The notes beneath the pieces are model-generated. The model searched no databases. It was not told the DNA's origin and was given only the letters and a program-made list of their open reading frames with translations. Shown piece after piece: positions 49,971 to 60,947 of a DNA stretch of 64,000 nucleotides (its first letter is position 1; each line of letters begins with the position of its first letter). This DNA is from Cherax quadricarinatus (taxonomy: Eukaryota > Arthropoda > Malacostraca > Decapoda > Parastacidae). A program made the position numbers and the translations under genes. The stretch covers positions 2,815,617 through 2,879,616 of the forward strand of contig NC_091372.1 in the NCBI RefSeq assembly GCF_038502225.1. Reading direction: 5' to 3'.

Positions 49971-50617
49971 GGTATTATTAGTATTATCAAAGTAAAATAC
50001 TTAATTTCTAGTAATTTATTATTTCATTGTTTTCATTATATTTGTAATGGTCATTTTAACTACACACCGTAGGGCCCCTAATTATTTCATTAAGGGAGCG
50101 CTCAGGTTCACGCGCGCGGAGCAAAAAAAAATTCAAAAGAATATGAAAATGGAGTTACTGTTACCAAAAAATAGCTGAACTTTCTGGCTACACTCTGGTA
50201 TAATTATTATCCTTGTACGATGTTTCTAAAAGGAATTACAGCCATTTATAACAGGCATGGTGACAGTGCTGACGCGTCATATTGCGTAAGAAGCGCTGAC
50301 TCGGCTTTGTTTACGTTTTTTCCCCGTGTTATTTTTATCGTTTTCTTATATCTTTATGTCTAATATAATACAAATTCACTGTCTGAGATCATGCCTGAGC
50401 GGGCGGAGCTAATATGGTCAAGTAACCAGTCAGGTACCCTGGGTATAGTACCCAAAATGGCCGACACCTCCAGCCAACAAAATATTCCATAAATATTCCA
50501 TACCCACGCTAATATCAATTATAAGGCTTATTTATCTATCACAATTGATCTATTATGACATAATGCAATATAATAATAGCATATAAACATAAAAAGCACA
50601 CCGTAAAAAATAATATA
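49971..50617. other. unclassified intronic sequence with GC-rich patch
   Basis: An AT-rich start, then GTAGGGCCCCTAATTATT, CACGCGCGCGGAGC and CTGACTCGGC. No exon seen. It may be half of an unclassified repeat whose other half is at 52124-52960. Confidence 0.4.
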
Positions 50618-50819
50618 CAGTGGACCCCCGCATAGCGACCTTAATCCGTGCAAGAGGGCTGGTTGTTATGCGAAATGTTCGGTATGCGAATGAATTTTCC
50701 CCATAAGAAATAATGGAAATCAAATTAATCCGTGCAAGACACCCAAAAGTATGAAAAAAAAATTTTTACCACATGAAATATACATTTTCCTACACACAAA
50801 GAGAAGGATACATGCACAA

Positions 50820-50869
50820 TAGTAGAGTAGTACATGCACAATATATATTGTGCATGTACTACTCTACTA
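50820..50869. repeat. perfect 50-bp palindrome
   Basis: TAGTAGAGTAGTACATGCAC plus AATAT is followed directly by its exact reverse complement, with no spacer. It lies in the subterminal part of the Tigger copy. Confidence 0.92.
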
Positions 50870-51103
50870 AATGAAGAATAAATGACACTTACCTTTATTG
50901 AAGATGCAGCAATGACTGATGAGACACTGTGTCCTGGGAGTGCCTTTTCCTCCTGAGTACTGTAGGTCCTGTTTGGTATTTTCTTCCAGAACAGGCCTTA
51001 CCACACTGTGTATGCCACTACGATTCTTAAATCTCTTCAACCAACCTTTGCTGGCTCTAAATTCACCAATATGAGCACTAGTTCCAGGCATTTTTCCTGT
51101 TCA

Positions 51104-51255
51104 CCTGGGTGTTAGTCGACTGGTGTGGGTTGCATCCTGGGAGACAAGATTAAGGACCCCAATGGAAATAAGTTAGACAGTCTTCGATGACACTGACTTT
51201 TTTGGGTTATCCTGGGTGGCAAATCCTCTGGGGTTAATTGTTTCTTGGTATTCTC
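51104..51255 (+). mobile_element. SINE body fragment
   Basis: CACCTGGGTGTTAGTCGACT and TGGTGTGGGTTGCATCCTGG match the complement of the SINE at 30222-30474, followed by a different 3' part (GGAAATAAGTTAGACAGTC, TGGGTTATCCTGGGTGGC). The tRNA-like head is missing. It may be a related SINE with an alternative tail. Confidence 0.7.
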
Positions 51256-51271
51256 AATAAGCCACACCAAC

Positions 51272-51690
51272 AACGGTGCTACAGCAGCAGCAGCAGCTGA
51301 CGGTGGTACAGCAGCAACAGACGATGCTACAGCAGCAACAGACGATGCTACAGCAGCAGCAGACGATGCTACAGCAGCAGTAGATGATGCTACAGCAGCA
51401 GCAGACGATGCTACAGCAGCAGCAGACGATGCTACAGCAGCAGCAGCAGACGATGCTACAGCAGCAGCAGACGATGCTACAGCAGCAGCAGACGATGCTA
51501 CAGCAGCAGCAGACGATGCTACAGCAGCAACAGACGATGCTACAGCAGCAGCAGACGATGCTACAGCAGCAGCAGACGATGCTACAGCAGCAGCAGACGA
51601 TGGTACAGCAGCAGCAGCAGCTGACGGTGGTACAGCAGCAGCAGCTGACAGTGCAGCAGCAGCTGACCGTGGTACAGCAGCAGCTGTACC
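51272..51690. repeat. CAG-rich 21-base repeat (CAGCAGCAGACGATGCTACAG)
   Basis: About 420 bases built on units of 21 bases, such as CAGCAGACGATGCTACAGC, with some units lengthened or shortened by CAG. It keeps frames open on both strands (Ala/Asp/Thr or Ala/Ser/Val repeats). It interrupts the transposase just after PQSTIATI. Confidence 0.93.
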
Positions 51691-52123
51691 ACCAATAGTA
51701 GCGATGGTTGATTGGGGTTTATTATACAACCTGGCCAGCTCGGAGACACGCACTCCACTTTCATACTTATCAATGATCTTTTTCTTCATCTCCATAGTAA
51801 TTCTCACCCTTATTGCTGTAGGGTTGGCACTAGAAGCTTTCTTGGGGCCCATGGTCACTTATTTTCCAGAAAAAATCACCAAAAACACTGTAATAATACG
51901 AAATGTTCCGATTGTATGCTTGGATGTTACCGCGGAGGCTGGCTGGTAAACAATGCCACCGGCGGAACATGTGAGCGTGGCTCAGGCCGCACGTTGGACG
52001 CGTCTCGGACGAAGGGCGGTGAGCGGGTTTTTGGGCGGTATGCGAGGCAAAATTTTTGCGATCAAAGCGTCCGGTATGCGGATTGTCCGGTATGCGATGC
52101 GTCCGGTATGCGGGGGTCCACTG

Positions 52124-53124
52124 TATAGCATAATATGATGCCCAAGAGGGAAAAATTTCTATCGGTGTATCCCCTGAAGTTTCGTATCTCTTACAAGTGA
52201 TGAGAGAAAACGGATTTACAATGGTTAACTGTAATAAACACTCGTAGGTCACGCAAAAAGTGTAAAATAAAGCAAATTTTTCGGGGAAAAAAATTATTTC
52301 CCGGGCAGCTGGGGTGCCGCGCGCTTCGGCCTATAACTCGAAAGTAACTTATTTACCTATTTAGGGGCAATCCATCTTTATTTATGATTGAATTGACTTG
52401 ATTTTCACAACAAACATAGGAGAATGATTGCTTTACAAGGTGGAGTGTACCTTTCTGAACTATCCCAAATATTTTTAGATTTATGTGGGCAACAAGACCG
52501 ACATCTTCCAATATGTCAAAAAAGTTATGAAACTTATTTTTTTTTTAGCATGAAGATAAGGTTTATTTTAGAATAGGTACACTTAAAGTGATGGAATTAG
52601 AGGTGTTCTATCAGCAGCAAGTGTCAAAACCACTTTTCCAAGTACCACTGAGAAGGACTTCCCTGCCAAATGCAATTTTTCGTAAATTTTGCATATTTCA
52701 TTTCCTTTTTGGCCAATATGATTGAAACTTCAGCACAGGATGTTTTATATAAGCTTCTAATAGTACACCAAAAATGAACGTAATCGGTTGAAAAATAAAG
52801 AAGTCGATATGTTTCACCTGACCGCTCTAAATACACCTCTAAATACACTACTGCTCCAGAAAATTTTTAATATAAGATTTCAGAATTATTAAACTTGATT
52901 TTGGAGTCTTAGGATCAAATTTTCTTTTGATTTGAGTAGGGAGGAGGCTGGTTGTGTTACCAGGGGGCCCAGAAAGAGGAGTCAAGAGAGAGAGCATGCA
53001 AATTGAGCCTTCACCAGTTGTTATACTAAATGATCAACATGGGCTTAGCAATTGACATACACATGTCCTCTCTTAAACCTGGGTTTGTTTAGTGATAGTC
53101 AAATTTTGAAGGTAATTGTATTTC
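52124..53124. other. unclassified intronic sequence
   Basis: Contains GTGCCGCGCGCTTCGGCC near 52315 and GGGGGCCCAGAAAGAGG near 52963. It could be the right half of a repeat whose left half is 50069-50617. No exon or known motif. Confidence 0.4.
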
Positions 53125-53315
53125 TCCATGGGAAAGTGGAGAAGAATCCTTCCTCCATAAACCATGGGTATCATAAGAGGCAGCTAAAATGCCAGAAAGC
53201 AAGGTGCTAGTAACCCCTTCTCCATTATAAATTACTAAATGTAAAAGGAGAAAAACTTTTGTTTCTTCATTTTTGGGTTACCCTGCCTCAGTGGGAGATG
53301 CAAGAGTGTTGCAAA
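53125..53315 (+). repeat. composite-element fragment
   Basis: Leader end (CTCCATGGGAAAGTGGAGAA, GTGCTAGTAACCCCTTCTCC) joined to the tail (GGTTACCCTGCCTCAGTGGG). Same layout as the 466/471-bp elements but 5'-truncated and older. Confidence 0.75.
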
Positions 53316-53405
53316 ATACCCACTTGTTTATTTTTAAGCATGTACTGAACTGTACGTGTAGAAACAAAAGTGAAAATGAATTTGCTTTAGGAACCCTATC
53401 TAAAT

Positions 53406-53983
53406 GTGTGGTGTGAATATAATGCAGAGAATTCGTAGTTTGGAAGTTAGGAGGAGGTGCGGGATTACCAAAACTGTTGTCCAGAGGGCTGAGGAAGGGT
53501 TGTTGAGGTGGTTCGGACATGTAGAGAGAATGGAGCGAAACAGAATGACTTCAAGAGTGTATCAGTCTGTAGTGGAAGGAAGGCGGGGTAGGGGTCGGCC
53601 AAGGAAGGGTTGGAGGGAGGGGGTAAAGGAGGTTTTGTGTGCGAGGGGCTTGGACTTCCAGCAGGCATGCTTGAGCGTGTTTGATAGGAGTGAATGGAGA
53701 CAAATGGTTTTTAATACTTGACGTGCTGTTGGAGTGTGAGCAAAGTAACATTTATGAAGGGATTCAGGGAAACCGGCAGGCCGGACTTGAGTCCTGGAGA
53801 TGGGAAGTACAGTGCCTGCACTCTGAAGGAGGGGTGTTAATGTTGCAGTTTAAAAACTGTAGTGTAAAGCACCCTTCTGGCAAGACAGTGATGGAGTGAA
53901 TGATGGTGAAAGTTTTTCTTTTTCGGGCCACCCTGCCTTGGTGGGAATCGGCCGGTGTGATAAAAAAAAAAAAAAAAAAAAAA
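53406..53983 (+). mobile_element. RTE-A copy 6, short 3' end insertion
   Basis: A perfect 8-base target duplication ATCTAAAT at 53398-53405 and 53984-53991. It contains the last 105 codons of the ORF (open, to TGA at 53719-53721), the whole 3' UTR and an A-run of about 22. Sequence nearly identical to the full copies, so recent. Confidence 0.92.
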
Positions 53984-54028
53984 ATCTAAATTATATTCAC
54001 TTTGATTTCTTACACTATTCCCTCAATC

Positions 54029-54063
54029 AGAATTTTTTTTTTTTTTTTTTGGGGGGGGGGGGA
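54029..54063. repeat. T-run followed by G-run
   Basis: About 21 T, then 13 G. Nothing else. Confidence 0.9.
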
Positions 54064-54249
54064 TTCTAAACAAACTTGAAAATACATATATACTGTATTT
54101 AATTAACTGCAAATATGTAAAATAAAATAAAATATTTGTAGCATGTCTGGTAGTGCTGTGTTTGGGCAAGTTTAGGCAGTATTCATATCTATACATGCAT
54201 CATATATGGTGTCATGGGTAGAGTGTCTGTCGGTAGAAATTAATCTTAA

Positions 54250-55342
54250 CACTCTCAGTGTTGTGATGCTGTGCTCGCAAACTTGCTTTCAAGGCCAAAG
54301 AATTTAAAAAAAATAAGTAAATAAATATTTTTTCGTAAGAAATGATAGAGAATCTTTTTTCTAAAGATAATGAAACAAAAGTATGAAATTTGATGGAAAA
54401 CTTAAAGAATTACACTCTCACAAAGTTAGCAGTCTCGGTGATATTTATGCATTGGCAATTTTACCCACTTTGAGCCTTACTTTAGGCCAACTTCATAGTT
54501 CCAATCAACAAATCCATAGCTGTTACTCCTTTTATTCTATCGATTGAGTACAAGAAACCACCCATTAACCTATTTCAACTACTGAATAAACTGATCAGAA
54601 ATTGATAATTTGGCCAATTTCATGCAAAATTCATGAAAGGCCAATTTCCAAATAGGGTCCAGAATAAACACTACAGACATTCCTGGCACTAAAATAACTT
54701 TCTCTGTTCATTAGCCACGTCTCCAGTCCCCTCTCATATTATGCTTGCTTTCCATTTTTAATTTTTATTCACACAAAAAATAGAAGATTTACTGTTATGC
54801 ATACTTCTGCATTATTGTAATAATTGTATAAATAATATTTCATTCATGAACGCATGTTAGACCCACCAGGTGATGTGTATTGGATGTGTGAAGTGATTTG
54901 TTTACTCTTGAACATCGGCAAAAACTAAACATTTCTGCAACTTTGAGCTCAATTTCAAGTTACTTTCATTCCTGAAACCAATCAGAATTATCTCTATTTC
55001 TGTAATTTATCTTCCATTCTATCAAATGAGACCAAGAAAATGAGAATACAGCTATAAAAACCATGTGAAAATACACCGCAAAGTCGCTGTTTTAAACCAA
55101 AAACACTCACGTTTTTGTTTTCTCATTATGCACTGCATGCTGCAGGATTTTTTATATGGTTCACACTTACTGCATAGACCCATTCTCTCATATCTAGGCT
55201 CAAATTTACCGCTTGCAGCTTACCTGAGTAAGCAGAGCTCATGGCATTATATTATGAGACCAGTACTGGCTTCAAAGCCGTGATATAACACGAGCAACAC
55301 TGGCTTCAGAGCCATGATTATACAGGACTGACACCGAAAGGG
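54250..55342 (+). mobile_element. piggyBac-like MITE (1,093 bp)
   Basis: TTAA at 54246-54249 and 55343-55346. The ends are CACTCTCAGTGTTGTG and ..GACTGACACCGAAAGGG (the left end mutated). Body homologous to 22627-23697. No coding sequence. Confidence 0.82.
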
Positions 55343-56106
55343 TTAAAGTTTCTGGTATGGCAGTTTAGCCTTGTAGATACATTATATTTCATAAATATAC
55401 AAAGAATCAGTACTGTCTGTTACAAAGATGTAAATTGGCTGGTCTGAACTGAGGTGGAAGTAAATGTAAGTATAGCAGATATTTTGAATGATGGATTAGG
55501 TTTATAATGTTATGTAATAAATCAAATTATTTTTCTAAGTGCTAGGGGTGATTATCTACTGTATTTGAATTTGTGGAGATTGAGCTCCAGCTCTTGGGTC
55601 CAATACTCATTCTTCATACGTACTACTACTGTTTGCTGTTGAAATACTTTGTAAAACCTTTGTGATTCACTTAGTTATTCAGCTTTCAGTTAACCTTTGC
55701 TTGCAGGAGACATTGTATTTTTTTAAGTGTATCAATTTCTTTAAGTTGTCTCTTTGGAAATATAAACACTTAAGCAGTATAATGTGGGCTTTATCAAGTC
55801 ACAAACAGATCTACCTGGGTAAAAGGTATGTGAGTATACTATATAGGATGGAGTCAGGTGGAAAATTCTGCAAGTGACAATCTTCCAAGTAGGGTGATAG
55901 AGTCTAGAACCTTGGGTAGCTTTAAAAAGAGATGTGAAAGGATCGCATTATACTGCTTAAGTGTTTATATTTCCATTGTGTTGGTATTTTGTACTATTTA
56001 TTTCCAAGTTATCTCCTTGTAATATGGAAATACGTATATGAAATATTTTATTTTTCCAAAGTAATGAAGTGTAAAGATATGCTTTAGCATGCCTTTTTTT
56101 TTTCAG
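55343..56106. other. SZT2 intron end with retroposon piece
   Basis: Contains a 29-bp inverted repeat pair at 55756-55784 and 55946-55974. Between them is a piece resembling a CR1-type 3' coding end (TAGAACCTTGGGTAGCTTTA, AAAAAGAGATGTGAAAGG). The acceptor tract TTTTTTTTTTTCAG ends at 56106. Confidence 0.6.
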
Positions 56107-56827
56107 ATGTCAAGAAAGTTAGGAGTAGTTTCTCACGGGAATCCTCTCACCAATCACACGATGGAAAGTTGCGATTATCCGAATCTCCAAAGAAGAGCAC
56201 AGTTCCCTCTTCCGCTTTGTTCTCTACACAATCAGAAGGATGTGAAGCTGAGGAAGAGGAAGATGGAGAGGACGAAGGGGATGATGATGACAATTGTGAA
56301 ACTAGGAAAGAATTTCTGGCTTTCCCCAAGAGTAACATTGCAGCAAGCACTCCAGAATGTGACAAGAAACATGATAATACAATTGAAAACTTAGAGCTGA
56401 TTGGCAAAAATACTCAAATTGAAGATATTCAATCCTCTGTGAAAAATATTTTTCCAGATTCAATTGCTAACATTGCTGAAGACAAAACTGTTGAAGCAGA
56501 GGAAACATTTGTAAATCAGTTAACACATGCATCTGATTTGTCAGAAAATTTATCCGCCACAGTTGAAAGAAGTGATATGAGCCTTGATCAGGATGGTTCT
56601 AATAATGATACACAAACACTGAAACCTTGTGAAGAGACAGCTCATTCTGACCTGTCCCAAAATGACACCCTCATAGCAAAGGAAATATCACTGGAAGGAG
56701 ATTCAGGTATAGATGCTTCATTGCTGGGGATAACACTTGGGGAAGGAGCTCCACTTCTTCATGAAACACACAAACCATTAAAGGATCCTTCCCATCGTTT
56801 GTCACTCCCTCTTAATGAGTTAATAAG
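56107..56827 (+). CDS. SZT2: SZT2-like exon 8 of window (721 nt)
   Basis: Acceptor ..CTTTTTTTTTTTCAG. It takes one base from exon 7, stays open for 240 codons and ends with two bases before GTGTGT, a weak but acceptable donor. It encodes DVKKVRSSFSRESSHQSHDG, a long acidic run (CEAEEEEDGEDEGDDDDNCE), Ser/Thr-rich sequence, GDSGIDASLLGITLGEGAPL and a final RLSLPLNELI. The low complexity suggests a disordered region between SZT2 modules. The link to the earlier exons rests on phase and strand. The gene continues beyond, but I find no further exon to 64000. Confidence 0.82.
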
Positions 56828-56934
56828 GTGTGTGAAATGTTGATAATTTTTTTTATTCATTTGATTTTTTGTCCATATCCCTCATTTGGTATTTTTGAAC
56901 AGATGGAGGAGAAAATGTTAGCAAGACCTATAAA

Positions 56935-57048
56935 TTACTCTGTAATCCCTTCTCCTATACGAATTACTACATGTAAAAAGAAGAAATTTCAGTTTCCTTT
57001 TTAGGTCACCCTGCCTTGGTGGGAGATGGCCAGTGTGTTGAAAAAAAA
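56935..57048 (+). repeat. composite/RTE tail fragment
   Basis: Reads TAATCCCTTCTCC, AATTACTACATGTAAAAAG and GGTCACCCTGCCTTGGTGGG, then an A-run. A short composite-type copy. Confidence 0.75.
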
Positions 57049-57580
57049 GTTACTATATCTCAATTCACTTACCAGTTTCTTGAAAATTGAATTTACTTTA
57101 TTTTTGATAGTAGCTCTCAATTTCCATTATGGTATGCTGGGGCAGAATGACCATTTCTGTTACCATATATTACTGCAGCATAATTCCCCATCAAGTCTTG
57201 GGTAAGGACATTGTTATGGGGTGTGGGGGAGGCCTAGTATTAGTGCTGGGTGTAAAAAAACTTATTACTGTCTGTCTCTAGACATGTACCATATGAATGT
57301 TGCTCTGTGGTCATGATCTGTTTTCTATCATTTCATTACCCATCTTGTCTCTGGATATCAATTAGGGCATCCAAAAGGAGTTGTAATGATGTTGGAGATG
57401 CCAGAAAGAAAAGTATGTGCATAACTCTAACCATTTCGTAGAAAATTGTGATTGGAGATGGGTAGTGAGCTGGGAGTTTGTACACTTTTAGGCTAGTGTA
57501 ACACACACACTTACACTAATTACACATTCTTGTGTAACTGCAGTATACTTATTTACCTACTCAAGCTGCATTTATATACT
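57049..57580. other. intronic sequence without recognised feature
   Basis: AT-rich; no exon or clear transposon end. Confidence 0.45.
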
Positions 57581-58303
57581 GTAGTAGGTTGATAGACAGC
57601 AACCACCCAGGGAGGTACTACCGTCCTGCCAAGTGAGTGTAAAACGAAAGCCTTTAATTGTTTTACATGATTCAATTCAATTCAAGTTTTTTTTTTTTTC
57701 AACAAGTCGGCCGTCTCCCACAGGTTTTGGGTATTTTGTGGTTTACATGTTATAAAATACTAATTACAGAGGGGGCCACTAGGACACCTAGCATGGCTAG
57801 GCATTTCCAGCAGACTTAGATTAATTCTTAACATTAAGTCCTTACAGATTATAGTATTAAGGCTAAGTGACTACATCATAATTTGTGAGTTTAGCAGTGT
57901 GAATGCTTTTGTTTTGGCACAATACAAGGTGTCTATATTTGAGTATCATAGGCAAACTTATGACTAGTTAGGATTTATTATTTTAAGATTAAGATTAGTA
58001 TTTCTGGGTTTATAGTCAGTGGGTGAGTGAGTGAAATTTTGAACCACCAGGTGGTTATCATGTAGTTAGTTGTTGGGGTGGATCAGGGAGATAAGATGTT
58101 TTCTAACTGTAGTTTTGAAAGTGATGAATGTGTCTGCAGTTCTAGAGTTTTCAGGTAGGGTGTTCCAGATTTTAGGTCCTTTGAAATACATTGAATTTTT
58201 GTAAAGGTTTAGTCGAGCACGGGAAATGTCATAGAGATGTTTGTGTCTGGTGTTATGCCTGTGGATCCTGTCACAACTATCAAGAAAGCATTTTAGGTCA
58301 AGG

Positions 58304-59590
58304 TTAATATTGGAATTTAAGGTCCTGTAGATATAGATTGCACAGTAGTAAGTGTGGATGTTCTGAACAGGAAGTAAGTTTAGATCTATGAAGAGTGGGA
58401 GGGGTGTGTTGCCAGGGATGGGAGTTAGTGATTATTCTTACTGCGGCTTTTTGTTGGGTTATTATTGGCTTTAGGTGCGTTGCTGCAGTTGAACCCCAAG
58501 CACAGATAGCATAGGTGAGGTATGGATAAATAAGTGAATGGTATAGTGTGAGAAGGGCAGTTTGCGGTTCGTAGTATCGTATCTTGGAGAGGATCCCCAC
58601 CGTTTTGGATACTTTTTTTGTTATGTGTTGGATATGGGTGCTGAAATTTAGGTTGTTGTCGAGGTATAGGCCAAGGAATTTGCCCTCATTATATCTGGCA
58701 ATTAGAGTGTTGTCGATCTTAATGTTAAGTTGCGCAACACCTGCTCTGCTACCAAACATAATATAGTAGGTTTTGCCAGTGTTAAGTGCAAGTTTATTGG
58801 CTGTCATCCAAGTCGACATTTTAAGCAGCTCCTCGTTAACAATGGTGTTGAGGGTGGCAAGATTAGGGTGGGAGATGACATAAGTCTTGTCGTCAGCAAA
58901 GAGAATGGGTTTCAGGTTTTGGGATATGTTTGGAAGATCATTGATGTAAATGAAGAAGAGCAGAGGTCCAAGGACACTTCCCTGTGGAACTCCAGTAACA
59001 AGTGGCCGTATTGATAAGGCTGTGTCTTTAATGGTGACATACTGATACCTATTAGAAAGGTAGGATTTAAAATATGCAAGCGCATGGCCTCTTATACCAT
59101 AGTGGTCAAGTTTGTGGAGTAGGATGCCATGGTCTACTGCGTCAAATGCTTTCCTTAGGTCAATAAAAATTCCTAGTGGATATTCCTTACTTTCCAATGC
59201 TTTGTAAAGCAGGTCTAGCATTTTTATATTTGCATCATTAGTGCTTTTATTTTTCCTGAATCCAAATTGGCAGGGGTTGAGTATATTTTGTGACGTTATA
59301 AATGAATATAGTCTCCTGTGCACGAGTTTCTCAAAGATTTTGGATAGCAATGGTAAGTTTGATATTGGCCTATAGTTGTTTACGTCTGTAGGGTCACCAC
59401 CTTTATGTATTGGTGTAACCCTTGCTGTCTTGAGTAGTGTCGGGAAAGTGCTAGTTTCTAGTGACTTGTTAAAAAGTAATGTAATAGCATGCAAAAGGAC
59501 ATGGGCCACTCGCTTGTACAATAATGGTGGGACGTGAGACAGATTCCCTGACTTATTTTTAAGTGACTTTATGATCGCTGTGACTTCCAT
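58304..59590 (-). CDS. LINE-E reverse transcriptase, open
   Basis: About 428 residues from a Met to the stop. Motifs: ARVTPIHKGGDPTDVNNYRP, ISNLPLLSKIFEKLVHRRLY, CQFGFRKNKSTNDA, IFIDLRKAFDAVDHGILLHK, TGVPQGSVLGPLLFFIYIND, ILFADDKTYV, then NKLALNTGKTYYIMF and YPYLTYAICAWGS. These are typical of the L2/CR1-Jockey assemblage. The RT core is intact; the ORF upstream (endonuclease) is in other frames. Confidence 0.87.
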   Translation of the reverse strand: MEVTAIIKSLKNKSGNLSHVPPLLYKRVAHVLLHAITLLFNKSLETSTFPTLLKTARVTPIHKGGDPTDVNNYRPISNLPLLSKIFEKLVHRRLYSFITSQNILNPCQFGFRKNKSTNDANIKMLDLLYKALESKEYPLGIFIDLRKAFDAVDHGILLHKLDHYGIRGHALAYFKSYLSNRYQYVTIKDTALSIRPLVTGVPQGSVLGPLLFFIYINDLPNISQNLKPILFADDKTYVISHPNLATLNTIVNEELLKMSTWMTANKLALNTGKTYYIMFGSRAGVAQLNIKIDNTLIARYNEGKFLGLYLDNNLNFSTHIQHITKKVSKTVGILSKIRYYEPQTALLTLYHSLIYPYLTYAICAWGSTAATHLKPIITQQKAAVRIITNSHPWQHTPPTLHRSKLTSCSEHPHLLLCNLYLQDLKFQY

Positions 59591-60947
59591 GGGCTCAGTT
59601 GGTACAAAATAGAAGGAATTTGGGAAATTCCCATCTAGGTAGTCCCCGGCACGGGCATTGGTACGTGGGTCATTTATCTTGTTAGCTGTATCAGTGGGAT
59701 GCAGTGGTGTTTCATGAGGTTTAGTTAGAAAAATATTCTTGTTTTTTTCAGTTTGTGGGTCCCCAGAATCTGGGAAAGTGTTTTCCAGGTCTTTTTTATA
59801 TCTCCTCTTGTGTCAGTGAATCTACTGGAGTAGTACAGTTGTTTGGCTTTCTTTATTACTTTGGTGAGGACTGATGAATAGTTTTTAAGAATATCTTTGT
59901 GTATTAAGCCCTGTCTTTATTGCTTTTCATATTGGTGTTTCTTCTCAATGGATTTCAGAATGCTGCTGGTTAGCCATGGGCAACCAAGCCGTTTATTCGT
60001 GATCTGTTTCGTTTTTATAGGACAATGTTTGTTGTATAGTCTAAGTAGTTTGTTAAGAAAAATGTCTGTCCAGTCGTCAATACCATTGGCCTTGGAGAAT
60101 TCTGTAGGCCAGTCAACAGTCTCTAGGTCTGCTGTGAAATTCCTTATTGAGGCCTCATCATGGAGTCTAAATGAAACTTTGTTGTATTCGAGTGGTGGCT
60201 TACTAATGTTTGTTAAGAGGAAGATTGGGTAGTGGTCAGTAGTGCTGTCTGTGATTATCCCTGATTTAAGGGGGGCTAGTATATTGGTCCATATGTGGTC
60301 TAGTATGGTTGCATTTGTCTCAGTCAGCCTGGTTGGTTTAGTTATTGTTGGTATGAGAAGTGCATTGTTTATATTGTTGATGAAATCAGTTACAGTCTGA
60401 TCATCTGGTAGGCCAAGGTTGATATTGAAGTCTCCAGCTAAGAGAAGGTGGTGCTTGTTCATTTGTCTGTTTGTTACTAGTGACTTTAGATTCTCACTGA
60501 AGTTTGGAATGTTTGTGTGGGGTATTCGGTATATGGCACCGATTGTTATAGGCGTCTTGAGGTTTTTACAGTAAAATTAGCAAAAATGTATTCCCCATAT
60601 TCATCACTAAAGCAATTAGTGCTAATACAAGATAGTTGGTTAGAGTAATAGATTGCAGTACCACCCCCAACTTGGTATGGTCTGCAGTTGTGGATTGCTG
60701 TGTATCCTGGTAGTGGGTAGATATCAATTGTGTCCTGCTTAAGCCAGGTCTCAGTAAGAATAATGCAGGAGAAGGGTGTCTTTAGTGACTCAAGGAGTGC
60801 CAGGAGGTCATCATAGTGTTTGCTTAAGGACCTGATGTTGTAGTTAAGTACTGATAGACTTTTAGCATTGTTTAGGATAGTGCTGGCTTGTGATGCTGTG
60901 TAATAAAGGCAGTTACTTTCCAATAAGTTTTGATTGTGTGTTAGATT
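59591..60947 (-). pseudogene. LINE-E endonuclease and linker, frameshifted
   Basis: The minus strand encodes SVLNYNIRSLSKHYDDLLAL, IILTETWLKQ, YTAIHNCRP and YYSNQLSC (60546-60947). After a break follow LLLAGDFNINLG, ILDHIWTN and DHYPIFLLTN with the linker (59917-60462), then a further break before the RT. Endonuclease motifs (TETW, GDFN, DH) are intact but in separate frames. Confidence 0.83.

Larger units (their letters stand above)
50618..52123 (-). mobile_element. Tigger with CAG-repeat expansion and SINE piece
   Basis: The ends are CAGTGGACCCCCGCATAGCG and ..TATGCGGGGGTCCACTG, with TA at both sides. A minus-strand transposase start at 51852 (MGPKKASSANPTAIRVRITM) and a later piece at 50900-51091 (MPGTSAHIGEFRASKGWLKR). 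Between them are a CAG-type repeat and a SINE piece. Inactive. Confidence 0.85.
57672..60947 (-). mobile_element. LINE-E (L2/CR1-like), 5'-truncated
   Basis: Minus strand: endonuclease, RT, 3' UTR, and a short TTGAATTGAATTGAA tail at the left end. Target duplication ATGAT. An RTE-B tail piece (57687-57722, minus) lies in the 3' end. Its 5' end stops just before the endonuclease domain. Confidence 0.85.

Noticed and set aside
51112..51949. Ala/Asp/Thr-rich and Ala/Ser/Val-rich proteins on both strands
   Set aside because: They follow the 21-base CAG repeat, whose length keeps all frames open; only the transposase part at 51690-51858 (minus) is real.
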